Shown here piece by piece: positions 17,535 through 26,107 of a stretch of DNA of 64,000 nucleotides (position 1 is the first letter of the stretch; every line of letters starts with the position of its first letter). The notes beneath the pieces are model-generated. The model ran no database searches, was not told where the DNA came from, and was given only the letters and a program-made list of their open reading frames with translations. The position numbers and the translations under genes were made by a program. The DNA comes from Bacteroidota bacterium (GTDB taxonomy: Bacteria > Bacteroidota > Bacteroidia > Chitinophagales > Chitinophagaceae): assembly GCA_018266575.1 (NCBI GenBank), contig JAFEAE010000023.1:248001-312000 (forward strand). Reading direction: 5' to 3'.

Positions 17535-17885
17535 AAGATTCCTGCTCCGTTCGGATACATAAGGACAAAAATATTGTCAAATGTACGATGAAAGATGTGA
17601 GATATAAGATGTTAGGCTGAAAGTTTAACGCTTAGCGGTTTTTACACGCTTTCCGAAAAACAGACAAATTGGTTATCGATAACAGCTTTGTAAAAAACAG
17701 TACTCTTCTTGCACATAGGCATCCTTCCCCTTTGAAGCGGGAACAGGGATATGAAGCTGACCAAATTTTTTGAATAGCTCAATGCTTTTCCCCGTTATTT
17801 TTATATTAAGAAATTGTGAACTCAATCGCCCGAACCCCGCTCTGCGTATTATTTCCATAGGTTTGCATAAATTTTTTTAAAAACC
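17535..17885. other. 351-nt divergent intergenic region
   Basis: Lies between the secreted protein (minus) and the response regulator (plus). It holds a degenerate repeat of TACGATGAAAGATG type (17582-17613) and a -7 box for the regulator at 17858. A minus-strand frame at 17673-17858 has no family features and is not called. Confidence 0.6.
17858..17865 (+). promoter_or_regulatory. -7 promoter box of the two-component operon
   Basis: TAGGTTTG fits TAnnTTTG and lies 20 nt before the ATG of the response regulator, the same spacing as at atpB. Confidence 0.6.
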
Positions 17886-18566
17886 ATGGAATCAAAAGGA
17901 AAAAAAATTTTAATTGCCGACGATGAACCTGATATCCTGGAGATCATTCAATATAACCTTAAAAAAGAAGGTTACGAAGTTGCTACTGCAAAAGACGGTG
18001 ATGAAGCCCTGGAAAAAGCAAAAGCGAATAAACCCGACCTCATTATCCTGGATATAATGATGCCCAAAAAAACGGGGACACAGGTGTGTGAAATTTTACG
18101 CTCACAAACTTCTTTCAACGATACACTGATCATTTTTTTAACCGCGCTTAACGACGAAACTTCCCATATTAAAGGATTGGAAACAGGTGCAGATGATTTT
18201 GTTACCAAACCTATAAGTCCGAAAGTACTGATCAGCCGCGTGAATGCGTTGTTCCGGAGAACGAACAAAGAACCTGAAGGGAAAGCATTGAAGATGGAAA
18301 ACCTGACGATTGATCCGGAAAAATTTGAAGTAACAGTTGATGGAAATGATATTGTTCTTGCAAAAAAAGAATTTGAGTTATTATATCTCCTTGCTTCCCG
18401 GCCGGGAAGAGTTTTTTTACGCAATGAAATATTGAACCAGGTATGGGGAAATGATGTTATCGTTGGCGACCGCACTATCGATGTACATATCCGTAAAGTG
18501 CGCCAGAAACTTGGGTTGGATTGCATAACCACCATAAAAGGTGTAGGGTATAAATTTGATTTGTAA
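17886..18566 (+). CDS. OmpR/PhoB-family response regulator
   Basis: Cytoplasmic transcription factor of 226 residues. The receiver has the acidic pocket ADDEPD, phosphoacceptor Asp56 in ILDIMMPKKTG, the switch Thr in FLTALND and the Lys in VTKPISP. The winged-helix output domain ends in GDRTIDVHIRKVRQKLG and TIKGVGYKFDL, the OmpR/PhoB signature. It is paired with a histidine kinase 83 nt downstream. The architecture fits PhoB, and pst genes with PhoB-box-like repeats lie 35 kb away, but the assignment to phosphate control is only inferred. Confidence 0.92.
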   Translation: MESKGKKILIADDEPDILEIIQYNLKKEGYEVATAKDGDEALEKAKANKPDLIILDIMMPKKTGTQVCEILRSQTSFNDTLIIFLTALNDETSHIKGLETGADDFVTKPISPKVLISRVNALFRRTNKEPEGKALKMENLTIDPEKFEVTVDGNDIVLAKKEFELLYLLASRPGRVFLRNEILNQVWGNDVIVGDRTIDVHIRKVRQKLGLDCITTIKGVGYKFDL

Positions 18567-18649
18567 GTGCGGCAACAAGTTTATTAAAAAATTGTTTGAA
18601 CTTGCGTGTAAACGTCTGACGACTGATATCCGACGACCGATGATCAAAA

Positions 18650-19699
18650 ATGTTTTCTACTAAAAATCTTTCTCCCAGACAACTTGCAGCATTCACGGCG
18701 GTATTACTTGCCGTTCCTGTTTCCATCGGCGCATATTTTTTATCGGGAAACTGGGTTGGTGCGATTTCTTCCCTCCTTATTTTTTTTATAATCAGCTATG
18801 TGCTCATTTTGTTTACGCTGGAAAAATTCATTTACCGGAAAATAAAGCTCATCTATAAACTCATTTATCAGACAAAGGCTACCAAAAAAGAAGAAGTATA
18901 TTTTAAATACATCCTTCCGCAAAAAAGTATTGACGAAGTGAGGGAAGATGTAGAGAAATGGGGCGAGAAAAGAAATGAAGAAATTGAAGTATTACGAAAG
19001 AATGAAGCATACCGAAAAGAATTTTTACAAAATCTTGCTCATGAATTTAAGACACCGATTTTTTCGATACAAGGTTATGTAGATACCTTGTTAAACGGTG
19101 CTATGGAAGATGAAAACGTGCAACGCAAATTCCTGGAAAATACTTCACGCAACGTTGAGCGTTTGGTGAATTTGATGAATGATCTCGATGAGATTTCAAA
19201 GCTAGAACGTGGTGAACAATTGTTGTACAAACAAAATTTTGTGATACAGGATCTGATCCGTGAAGTATTTGAATCTTTATCACTCAAGATGAATGAAAAA
19301 AAGATCAAACCATTTATCAAGAAAGGCTGCGAATCGCCGGTCACTGTATTTGCCGATAAAGAAAAGATCAACATGGTGTTGATCAACCTTATTCAAAACG
19401 CTACAAAATACGGCAGAGAGAACGGTTCTATTATGGCAAGCGTTTATAAGACCGACGAACAACATGTGTTGATTGAATTAAGCGACGATGGAATTGGAAT
19501 TGAGGAAGAACACCTCTCACGCATTTTTGAAAGATTCTACCGTACGGATGCCGCACGCAGCCGCGACCGGGGCGGTACGGGACTCGGGCTCGCCATCTGT
19601 AAACATATTATTGAAGCACACGGGCAAAACATCCATGTAAGAAGTACACCGGATGTTGGCACTACCATTGGTTTTACATTGGAGGCGAAGAGAGAATAA
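18650..19699 (+). CDS. PhoR-like membrane histidine kinase
   Basis: Sensor kinase of 349 residues. Two closely spaced N-terminal transmembrane helices (about 13-32 and 38-56) leave almost no periplasmic domain. A coiled linker follows, then the H box with His131 in NLAHEFKTPI, the N box NLIQNATKYG, G1 DDGIGI and G2 GTGLGLAI. The short sensor region is typical of PhoR kinases that respond through a partner (PhoU/Pst), which fits but does not prove that role. The 83-nt spacer to the regulator contains the CGACGACTG-type repeat. Confidence 0.92.
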   Translation: MFSTKNLSPRQLAAFTAVLLAVPVSIGAYFLSGNWVGAISSLLIFFIISYVLILFTLEKFIYRKIKLIYKLIYQTKATKKEEVYFKYILPQKSIDEVREDVEKWGEKRNEEIEVLRKNEAYRKEFLQNLAHEFKTPIFSIQGYVDTLLNGAMEDENVQRKFLENTSRNVERLVNLMNDLDEISKLERGEQLLYKQNFVIQDLIREVFESLSLKMNEKKIKPFIKKGCESPVTVFADKEKINMVLINLIQNATKYGRENGSIMASVYKTDEQHVLIELSDDGIGIEEEHLSRIFERFYRTDAARSRDRGGTGLGLAICKHIIEAHGQNIHVRSTPDVGTTIGFTLEAKRE

Positions 19700-19788
19700 C
19701 ACGAAGGGGAATGGCCAATGGTGAATAGTCAACTCTTGAACAACTCAAATCTGTGAATCTGTGACAAAATTTCTTAGTGTAATTCGAT

Positions 19789-21351
19789 CTAATTCGTGCT
19801 ACCAATTATCCCGTCTTCCGGCAACCCACCTTTATAATCATGCAAACGAACAATCACGAAATTCCTAACGTGTACGCCTGATCGAAATTGAGGAATGATT
19901 ACTGCGCTATCTGTTTTTTCAAAATGGTCCAGCAAATTTTTTTTAGGTGCACCATAATAGTTGGTAGGAAAAATAAAATAGGCATTATCGCCTTTTTTTA
20001 AAGGAGTGCGTGTTTTATTAAGCCATGCATAGTTATGAATGTCGACCAATTTCCCCGCTGCAAAAAAATTTAAATGAAACGGGTTTGCTATGTAATAATC
20101 AAGATTAGCTGCAGGAAACCATTTGTCAGAAATGATGAATGCATTTTCTTTCATCAACCCTTGTTTCACATCAGCATTATACAATGCATAAAATTTCCCG
20201 GAAAAATCTTTCCACCCGCTCATATCCAGGGTAACATCGCCATCACCCAAAATCCGTTCTTGTTTATTTCCCAATTGAAAGGGAAGATATCTTATCACAA
20301 TTATTCCGGCAATAGCAACGAATAACAATAAATAATTAGCTGCTAAAATCCCTCCCGGCGTTTTTGAACTGTTGATGTTTTTTGCAGAAAAATAAATCGC
20401 AGTCAATATCAACAAACTAATATATGCAGGACCGGACCAATGCGGTAATGTTTCATTGAAAAGGGACATTACCAAAAGAACAAGGATCAAAGGGAAGCCA
20501 AGTAACAAGAGTAAACGCCTGTAATTTTTTGGAACAAAATTTTTATACCTCAATATCCCGGCAACACCAATTACATACAGAAAAAAATTGACCGGGTTAT
20601 TGTACGCAATTGAGCCAATCAGTTGTTGCAGGAAACTATCCCAATCTAATTTCTTATCAAAAAAACCTACACGGCTTTCATGAAAAGAATAAGTGATAAA
20701 ATGATTGTGGACATTCCAAATTATTATTGGAGAAATAATAACTGCCGTAATAACAACAGAAATATATAAGGCAGGATATGTGAAAAATTTTCTGTCATAC
20801 AATAAAATATATAACCCAAAACCAAACCACAAAAACACAGCATGCACTTTGCTCATAATGCATAAACCAATTACCGCCCCGAGCAGAAGCAATAATTTGC
20901 TTTGTGTAACCGGCGATTCAGTGGCATCAATAATTTTTATCATCAGCAAAATGCTCAACATCCAAAATAATACCTGCGGCGAATCCGGAAGAATAAATGT
21001 TCCGGCAATAACGCTGCAATAAAAAGACGAAGTGTACAACAATGCTGCGTACCATCCGGCTTTTTCATCTTTAATCTTTTTAGCGATCAAAAAAATGAGC
21101 CAGGTATTTATTGCTGCACAAACAATTGAACCGGCTCGCACAAATAATTCGTTATGCAAAAGCAAATTCAATGTTCCCAATCGTACAAGCAAAGCAACCA
21201 TTGGCGGATGATCGAAATAATTCCATTGCAGGTGTTGCGCATACGTCCAGTAATACACTTCATCATTACCGAATTCTAAAAAAAATGCAAGCAAACAACG
21301 GATGGCCGTTGACCAGAGTATCAGTAAAAAAATTTTCTTGCGAATGCCCAC
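19789..21351 (-). CDS. GT39/ArnT-like membrane glycosyltransferase
   Basis: A polytopic inner-membrane protein of 520 residues with about ten to twelve transmembrane helices. It carries the catalytic-loop signature of the PMT/ArnT superfamily: an early acidic pair (GNDEVYYW) and the motif FDHPPMVALL in the first periplasmic loop. Such enzymes move a sugar from a polyprenyl-phosphate donor to lipid or protein on the periplasmic side; the acceptor is unknown here. The start is GTG, placed directly after the stop of the PAP2 gene (TAAGTG), which implies translational coupling. Neighbour PAP2 could recycle the polyprenyl carrier. Confidence 0.85.
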   Translation of the reverse strand: MGIRKKIFLLILWSTAIRCLLAFFLEFGNDEVYYWTYAQHLQWNYFDHPPMVALLVRLGTLNLLLHNELFVRAGSIVCAAINTWLIFLIAKKIKDEKAGWYAALLYTSSFYCSVIAGTFILPDSPQVLFWMLSILLMIKIIDATESPVTQSKLLLLLGAVIGLCIMSKVHAVFLWFGFGLYILLYDRKFFTYPALYISVVITAVIISPIIIWNVHNHFITYSFHESRVGFFDKKLDWDSFLQQLIGSIAYNNPVNFFLYVIGVAGILRYKNFVPKNYRRLLLLLGFPLILVLLVMSLFNETLPHWSGPAYISLLILTAIYFSAKNINSSKTPGGILAANYLLLFVAIAGIIVIRYLPFQLGNKQERILGDGDVTLDMSGWKDFSGKFYALYNADVKQGLMKENAFIISDKWFPAANLDYYIANPFHLNFFAAGKLVDIHNYAWLNKTRTPLKKGDNAYFIFPTNYYGAPKKNLLDHFEKTDSAVIIPQFRSGVHVRNFVIVRLHDYKGGLPEDGIIGSTN

Positions 21352-22029
21352 TTAATTTATTTTAGAATTATTTGTGCTTTGATATTGCATTTCACGTGCT
21401 TTCATTTTTCTCAGCCATATTGGTTTATTATCGATGGTAATATAAACGATCAATGCAGAAACAACGCCTATGATCGATCCGAAAAAAACATCCTGAACAA
21501 AATGCTGCCCCAAATAAACACGTGAGTAGCCAACCAAAACAGCTGCAAAAAAATAGAGCATACTTCTTTTTTTATTTTTTTCAAATAAAGAAAGAATAAG
21601 CGCAACACCGAAAGCAGTTGCAGAATGCCCGGAAGGAAAACTTGCATTGCCTACATGTGTAACACCATCAATAAAATGTGAATAGCCTGAATCACCGAGC
21701 AATGTTTTTGGACGCGGCATCGGGAAAATATTTTTTACGATCTGCGCTATCAACCCTGATAATAAAAAAGTGAAAACAATTTCCCATCCCGGAAGCGGAC
21801 GGCGTAATAGAAGCAGCAACAAAAAAATTGCAATAGCAAAAAGCCCGTCACCAACATTTGTATAGACAATAAAAAACCAATCCAGCATTTTATTATGATA
21901 AAAATTCAGCCAGATGAAACTTCCTGTTTTGGAAGAAAATGAAAAAGTTATAATACATAAAAACAAAAACAGGAAATAGCCAAGAAAAAAATTCCAGTTA
22001 TCAGAAAATATTTTACCAGGTTTTTGCAT
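21352..22029 (-). CDS. PAP2-family membrane phosphatase
   Basis: Six-helix membrane phosphatase acting on lipid phosphates such as undecaprenyl pyrophosphate or phosphatidylglycerophosphate. The three phosphatase motifs are visible: KNIFPMPRP, PSGHSATAFG, and SRVYLGQHFVQDV with the catalytic His. I chose the ATG at 22029 (225 residues) over an upstream ATG at 22101, because the extra 24 residues are polar and a -7 box (22064-22071) would start the transcript inside them. It is cotranscribed with the GT39-like gene that follows without a gap. Confidence 0.88.
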   Translation of the reverse strand: MQKPGKIFSDNWNFFLGYFLFLFLCIITFSFSSKTGSFIWLNFYHNKMLDWFFIVYTNVGDGLFAIAIFLLLLLLRRPLPGWEIVFTFLLSGLIAQIVKNIFPMPRPKTLLGDSGYSHFIDGVTHVGNASFPSGHSATAFGVALILSLFEKNKKRSMLYFFAAVLVGYSRVYLGQHFVQDVFFGSIIGVVSALIVYITIDNKPIWLRKMKAREMQYQSTNNSKIN

Positions 22030-22063
22030 GAGCGTTTTTTGCAATTGTGCTTTATGAAGCCTG

Positions 22064-22071
22064 CAAAAATA
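22064..22071 (-). promoter_or_regulatory. -7 promoter box of the PAP2-GT operon
   Basis: The minus strand reads TATTTTTG (TAnnTTTG), 34 nt before the ATG chosen for the PAP2 gene. It helps decide that start. Confidence 0.5.
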
Positions 22072-22136
22072 AAAATAAACTTTAAGTGTTTGTGAAATCA
22101 ATTAAATTTCGTGAGGCATTTCTTGGCAGTTTTAAT

Positions 22137-22144
22137 TAGATTTG
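22137..22144 (+). promoter_or_regulatory. -7 promoter box of pbfA
   Basis: TAGATTTG fits TAnnTTTG and lies 27 nt before the pbfA ATG. It gives this plus-strand gene its own promoter, apart from the minus-strand phosphonate operon. Confidence 0.65.
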
Positions 22145-22171
22145 AAGGCACATTCATTTTAAAAACTAACT

Positions 22172-23515
22172 ATGTACACAGGCTCTATTCTCGAAGGCGA
22201 TTCCAATCTTTCAGAAGCACGAAAAAAATGGGCAGCAGCAGCAAATGATCCTGAAACGAAAGCTACTTTAACATCAGACGCAACACATTTTTTGCACCAG
22301 GCGCTTTCTACTCCTTGCCTGGATGTTTTGGAAGAATGCGAAGGCATTTACATCATTAACCAGCAGGGGAAAAAATATATGGATTTTCACGGCAATGCCG
22401 TTCACCAGGTTGGTTACAGAAACCCCTTTGTGATTGAAAAAGTAAAAGAGCAACTCGATATTATGCCTTTCTCACCCAGAAGGTTTACAAATGTGAAATC
22501 CATCGAGCTGGCAAGGAAATTAACTTCGTTGCTTCCTTCACCGTTAAACAGGGTATTGTTTGCACCGGGTGGCACTTCGGCTATCAGCATGGCGTTGAAA
22601 TTAGCAAGATTGGTTACGGGCAAATTCAAAACCGTTTCTTACTGGGACTCATTTCATGGCGCTTCTATGGATGCCATATCTGCCGGTGGCGAACGCGAGT
22701 TTCGTGCGGGATTGGGCCCCCTGATACCGGGATGTGAGCGCATTCCTCCGCCAAATTCTTATCGTGGTTCTTTTTCCGGTATATCTAACGATCTCGTATA
22801 TGCGGAATACCTGGAATACGTTGTGGAAAAAGAAGGCGATATCGGCGCATTCATTGCAGAACCTATCCGCAACACGGATGTACAGGTACCATCAAAAGCT
22901 TACTGGAAGCGAATCCGGGAGATCTGTGATAAAAATAATATTGTACTCATCTTCGATGAAATACCAACAGCATTCGGGAGAACTGGAAAAATGTTTGCGT
23001 TTGAAAACTTCGGTATTCAGCCGGATATAATCTGCCTTGGTAAAGGACTGGGCGGAGGAATAATGCCACTCGCAGCTATTGTTGCGAACGAAAGTTATAA
23101 CCGCTTTGGGGATGTTTCCCTCGGGCATTTCACGCACGAAAAAAGCCCGCTTGCGGCAGTTGCAGCATTGGCAATGATTGAATTTATCGAATCACACCAG
23201 TTACTGGAAAAAACAAATCAGAAAGGGGAATGGATGAAAAAACGCCTGCATGCAATGAAAGAAAAATATCCGCTCATCGGAGATATAAGAGGAGTTGGAC
23301 TATTATGGGGTGTTGAACTGGTAACCGATCCTGGTGCAAAAACAAAAGCTAATAAGCAAGCAGAAGCTGTATTGTATGATTGTTTACAAAATGGAATGAG
23401 TTTTAAAATTTCCCAGGGCAATACATTGCAGTTGGCACCGCCATTAATCATTACGGAAGAACAATTAGCTGAAGCAATGAACATTTTAGAAAAAGCGATC
23501 AGCAAAGTAAGTTAA
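22172..23515 (+). CDS. pbfA: PLP-dependent (R)-1-hydroxy-2-aminoethylphosphonate ammonia-lyase
   Basis: Class-III-aminotransferase-fold PLP enzyme of 447 residues. PLP-binding residues are Asp262 in FDEIPTAFGRTG and the Schiff-base lysine Lys291 in CLGKGLGGG. PbfA enzymes convert (R)-1-hydroxy-2-aminoethylphosphonate, which PhnW cannot use, to phosphonoacetaldehyde and ammonia. By fold alone it could be an ordinary aminotransferase. The call rests on its place beside phnW, phnY and phnA, the known PbfA context. It is convergent with the FAD oxidase gene; the two stop codons overlap by 4 nt. It has its own promoter box. Confidence 0.75.
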   Translation: MYTGSILEGDSNLSEARKKWAAAANDPETKATLTSDATHFLHQALSTPCLDVLEECEGIYIINQQGKKYMDFHGNAVHQVGYRNPFVIEKVKEQLDIMPFSPRRFTNVKSIELARKLTSLLPSPLNRVLFAPGGTSAISMALKLARLVTGKFKTVSYWDSFHGASMDAISAGGEREFRAGLGPLIPGCERIPPPNSYRGSFSGISNDLVYAEYLEYVVEKEGDIGAFIAEPIRNTDVQVPSKAYWKRIREICDKNNIVLIFDEIPTAFGRTGKMFAFENFGIQPDIICLGKGLGGGIMPLAAIVANESYNRFGDVSLGHFTHEKSPLAAVAALAMIEFIESHQLLEKTNQKGEWMKKRLHAMKEKYPLIGDIRGVGLLWGVELVTDPGAKTKANKQAEAVLYDCLQNGMSFKISQGNTLQLAPPLIITEEQLAEAMNILEKAISKVS

Positions 23516-24741
23516 CCGCTCTTTTTCTGTGAACGTGCCAGTGCACACTTATTGATCCATTCTTCGCTGAAAGGATCAATATTTCCGAAACGTGTAATAT
23601 CAAAAAAGCTAAAATCAAAAGGGTTTGGTTTGCCTGCGATCATCTCAGCAAAAGCAAGCCCTACGCCACCTGCGACAGATATGCCGGCGCCAACATCCCC
23701 GGTTGCGCAAAATAAATTCTTCACGCCCGGGGCAATTCCCATCGTTAAATTATTATCCGGTGTATAACCTGAAAAACCGGCAACATAATATTTCAAACCA
23801 ATCTCATATACCAATGGGAAAAACCGCGCAAGCGAGTCAACTACTTCAGAAAGATCGTGCATGCCTTTATCTTCACTAAAAATAAAATGACTGATATCCG
23901 AAGGGATTTTTTTTGGAGAAACCGCCAATGAATTTTTTTCGCGGATACCAAATAATAACGCACCACCTTCAGGCCTTGCATACGCTTGTGCATCCGGTAA
24001 AATAACAATGCATGAATTTTTAAACAGATCGTTTCGTTCCGTGATCCAATATTGACTGCGCACAGGTGCCATTGGCAAACCGATTCCGGCTTGCGCCGCA
24101 AATATCGGAGACCATGCGCCAGCAGCGATAACCACCGCATCTGCAAAAATTTTCCCTGAATTTGTTGAAACACCAACTACAGTATCGACATCCAATATTA
24201 ACTCATTCGCTTCAATACTCTGGCGTATATCTGCTCCTTGCATTTTCGCACAACGGGCAAAAAATGTTCCTAGCAAATACGGATCACAATATGCTTCTTC
24301 CGGCATGAATGCAGATGTTATGATCTCATCTGTTTTCAACCACGGTGCTTTTTGTTGCGCCGATTCATTCGAAATATATCCCGCAGGTTCATGAAATTCT
24401 TCAGCGATCTTCATCAATTCATTCAATGCAGTTACACTGTTTTCACTTGCAGCAACATGCATCACGCCCACTCTTTTCACATCCATGCTTTCGCCCAGTT
24501 GTGTTTCCATATCGTTTATCACACGATAGGTTTCCAACGAAAGCGGAATAAAATATTTCTTTGATCGTATGCGTGTAACCAGTGCAGCAGCGCGGCTTGT
24601 AGCGGAATTGCAGATCTCGTTACGCTCCAGCACAACTATTTTTTTTCCGGGATTATGTTTCGTATAGTAATACGCAATTGCACAACCAAACAAGCCACCA
24701 CCAATTATAACTACATCTGCTTTTTCAGTTGACTGATGCAT
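23512..24741 (-). CDS. FAD-dependent amine oxidoreductase of the phosphonate cluster
   Basis: Flavoprotein of the DAO (glycine/sarcosine-oxidase-like) family, 409 residues. The N-terminal Rossmann motif is VVIIGGGLFGCAIAYYY, ATSRAAA is the usual second FAD contact, and the C-terminal FAD segment reads FSGYTPDNNLTMGI...GAGISVAGG. Members found in AEP clusters (PbfC/PbfD type) are reported to oxidise N-alkylated aminoethylphosphonates to phosphonoacetaldehyde, which would feed PhnY here. This substrate is inferred from context. It is the last gene of the operon, 9 nt after phnW. Confidence 0.75.
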   Translation of the reverse strand: MHQSTEKADVVIIGGGLFGCAIAYYYTKHNPGKKIVVLERNEICNSATSRAAALVTRIRSKKYFIPLSLETYRVINDMETQLGESMDVKRVGVMHVAASENSVTALNELMKIAEEFHEPAGYISNESAQQKAPWLKTDEIITSAFMPEEAYCDPYLLGTFFARCAKMQGADIRQSIEANELILDVDTVVGVSTNSGKIFADAVVIAAGAWSPIFAAQAGIGLPMAPVRSQYWITERNDLFKNSCIVILPDAQAYARPEGGALLFGIREKNSLAVSPKKIPSDISHFIFSEDKGMHDLSEVVDSLARFFPLVYEIGLKYYVAGFSGYTPDNNLTMGIAPGVKNLFCATGDVGAGISVAGGVGLAFAEMIAGKPNPFDFSFFDITRFGNIDPFSEEWINKCALARSQKKSG

Positions 24742-24750
24742 GTGCGCCCT

Positions 24751-25842
24751 TTAAATTTTTTCCATGTAATCTTTTATCGCAGCAACCAATGCTTTCACAT
24801 CGTCAGGAAATATTTGCCCGATATTACCAATGCGGAATGCATCTGCTTTGCTAAGCTTGCCCGGATAGATCACAAATCCTTTTTCATTAAGCACATTATA
24901 AAATTCACCAAAGTTGAAATTCTTTTTATCAGGATATAAAAAAGAAGTGATGATGTGCCCTTGTATCTCCGGCCGCAGGTATTGTTTCAATCCGAGCGCA
25001 GCCATTCCTTCATCCAGAATTTTTTTATTTGTTTTATAACGCTGTTCCCTTGCTTTTACTCCACCTTCTTCCTCCAATTCTTTCATCGCCTGCTGAAACG
25101 CCATAATGCTTAATGTAGGCGGCGTGAAACGGAATTGCCCGTTTGCTTCCAATCCATTCCATTGATCGTATAAGTCGAGGCTCAAACTTCTTGCCTGTCC
25201 TTTTGCTTTTTCCAATTCAGTTTTTTTGCAAAGAGCAAATGAAAACCCCGGAACACCTTCAATGCATTTGTTGGACGATGAAACCAAAAAATCAATATTC
25301 ATTTCTTTCATATCCATTTCTACTCCGCCGAAACTGCTCATCGCATCAACAATAAAAACTTTATTATGCGCTTTACAAATTGCGCCAACTTCTTTAACAG
25401 GATTAAACAACCCCGTTGTTGTTTCACTATGAATGCATGCAATATGCGTTATCTCCGGATGCGATTGCAGGAATTTCTCTACTTCACCCGGAGAAACAAC
25501 CTGGTCTTCATCAAACCGGATAACAAAATGATTGATCTGGTGAATGGTTGCCATCTTTACAATCCGTTCTCCATAAGCGCCATTTGCGAGTATCAGCAAT
25601 TGATCGTTCTTTCCAACAATGCTGCTGATCACACTTTCCACACCAAAAGTCCCCGAGCCCTGGATGATCACGCAATCATATCCATCTTCTTTGGAAACAT
25701 GTGCCAGTTTTAACAAACCATTGCGCACGTTTTTTACTGCATCAACAAATAAATGATCGCGAGAGCCCATGTCTTCCAGCATCGCTTCTTTCACCGTTTT
25801 GGAAGTAGATAATGGACCTGGGGTAAATAATAATTTTTTCAT
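24751..25842 (-). CDS. phnW: 2-Aminoethylphosphonate:pyruvate transaminase
   Basis: PLP enzyme of class V fold, 363 residues, converting 2-aminoethylphosphonate and pyruvate to phosphonoacetaldehyde and alanine. The start KKLLFTPGPLSTS is diagnostic for PhnW. Asp166 in FIVDAMSSFGG pairs with the PLP ring nitrogen, and Lys192 in SSSNKCIEGVPGF forms the Schiff base. No phosphonatase gene (phnX) lies beside it. Instead phnY and phnA follow the aldehyde to acetate and phosphate. It lies upstream of the FAD oxidase in the same operon. Confidence 0.93.
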   Translation of the reverse strand: MKKLLFTPGPLSTSKTVKEAMLEDMGSRDHLFVDAVKNVRNGLLKLAHVSKEDGYDCVIIQGSGTFGVESVISSIVGKNDQLLILANGAYGERIVKMATIHQINHFVIRFDEDQVVSPGEVEKFLQSHPEITHIACIHSETTTGLFNPVKEVGAICKAHNKVFIVDAMSSFGGVEMDMKEMNIDFLVSSSNKCIEGVPGFSFALCKKTELEKAKGQARSLSLDLYDQWNGLEANGQFRFTPPTLSIMAFQQAMKELEEEGGVKAREQRYKTNKKILDEGMAALGLKQYLRPEIQGHIITSFLYPDKKNFNFGEFYNVLNEKGFVIYPGKLSKADAFRIGNIGQIFPDDVKALVAAIKDYMEKI

Positions 25843-25942
25843 GATAAAATCTGTTCAATCGTTATGTTATTTGAAATTTTTCTCTAAGAAATTTTTTTAT
25901 TTTTTGTACCCAACGACAATGCTACTATTGAACATGGTTGCG

Positions 25943-25977
25943 CCTGCCTGCCGGTAGGCAGGTCGCACTCTTGTACT
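25943..25977. repeat. Interspersed repeat: near-palindrome plus GTCGCACTCTTGTACT
   Basis: In the phnY-phnW spacer a near-perfect palindrome CCTGCCTGCCGGTAGGCAGG (25943-25962) adjoins GTCGCACTCTTGTACT. The second part recurs exactly at 55071-55086, followed at both places by TTCTATT. The palindrome resembles widespread Bacteroidota REP-like sequences. Confidence 0.8.
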
Positions 25978-26107
25978 ATTGATATTCTATTCGACAAAGT
26001 AAGCAGTAAACCGTGAGTAGTAAACGGCCTGAAAACTTATTCTTTGCCAACTGTTTTCAACTTCACGATATTCTAACTTCTATCTCCACACATTATCAAA
26101 TTTCTTC

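Noticed and set aside
17673..17858. 61-codon frame between the secreted protein and the response regulator
   Set aside because: No start context, no homology pattern, and its region is occupied by the regulator's promoter.
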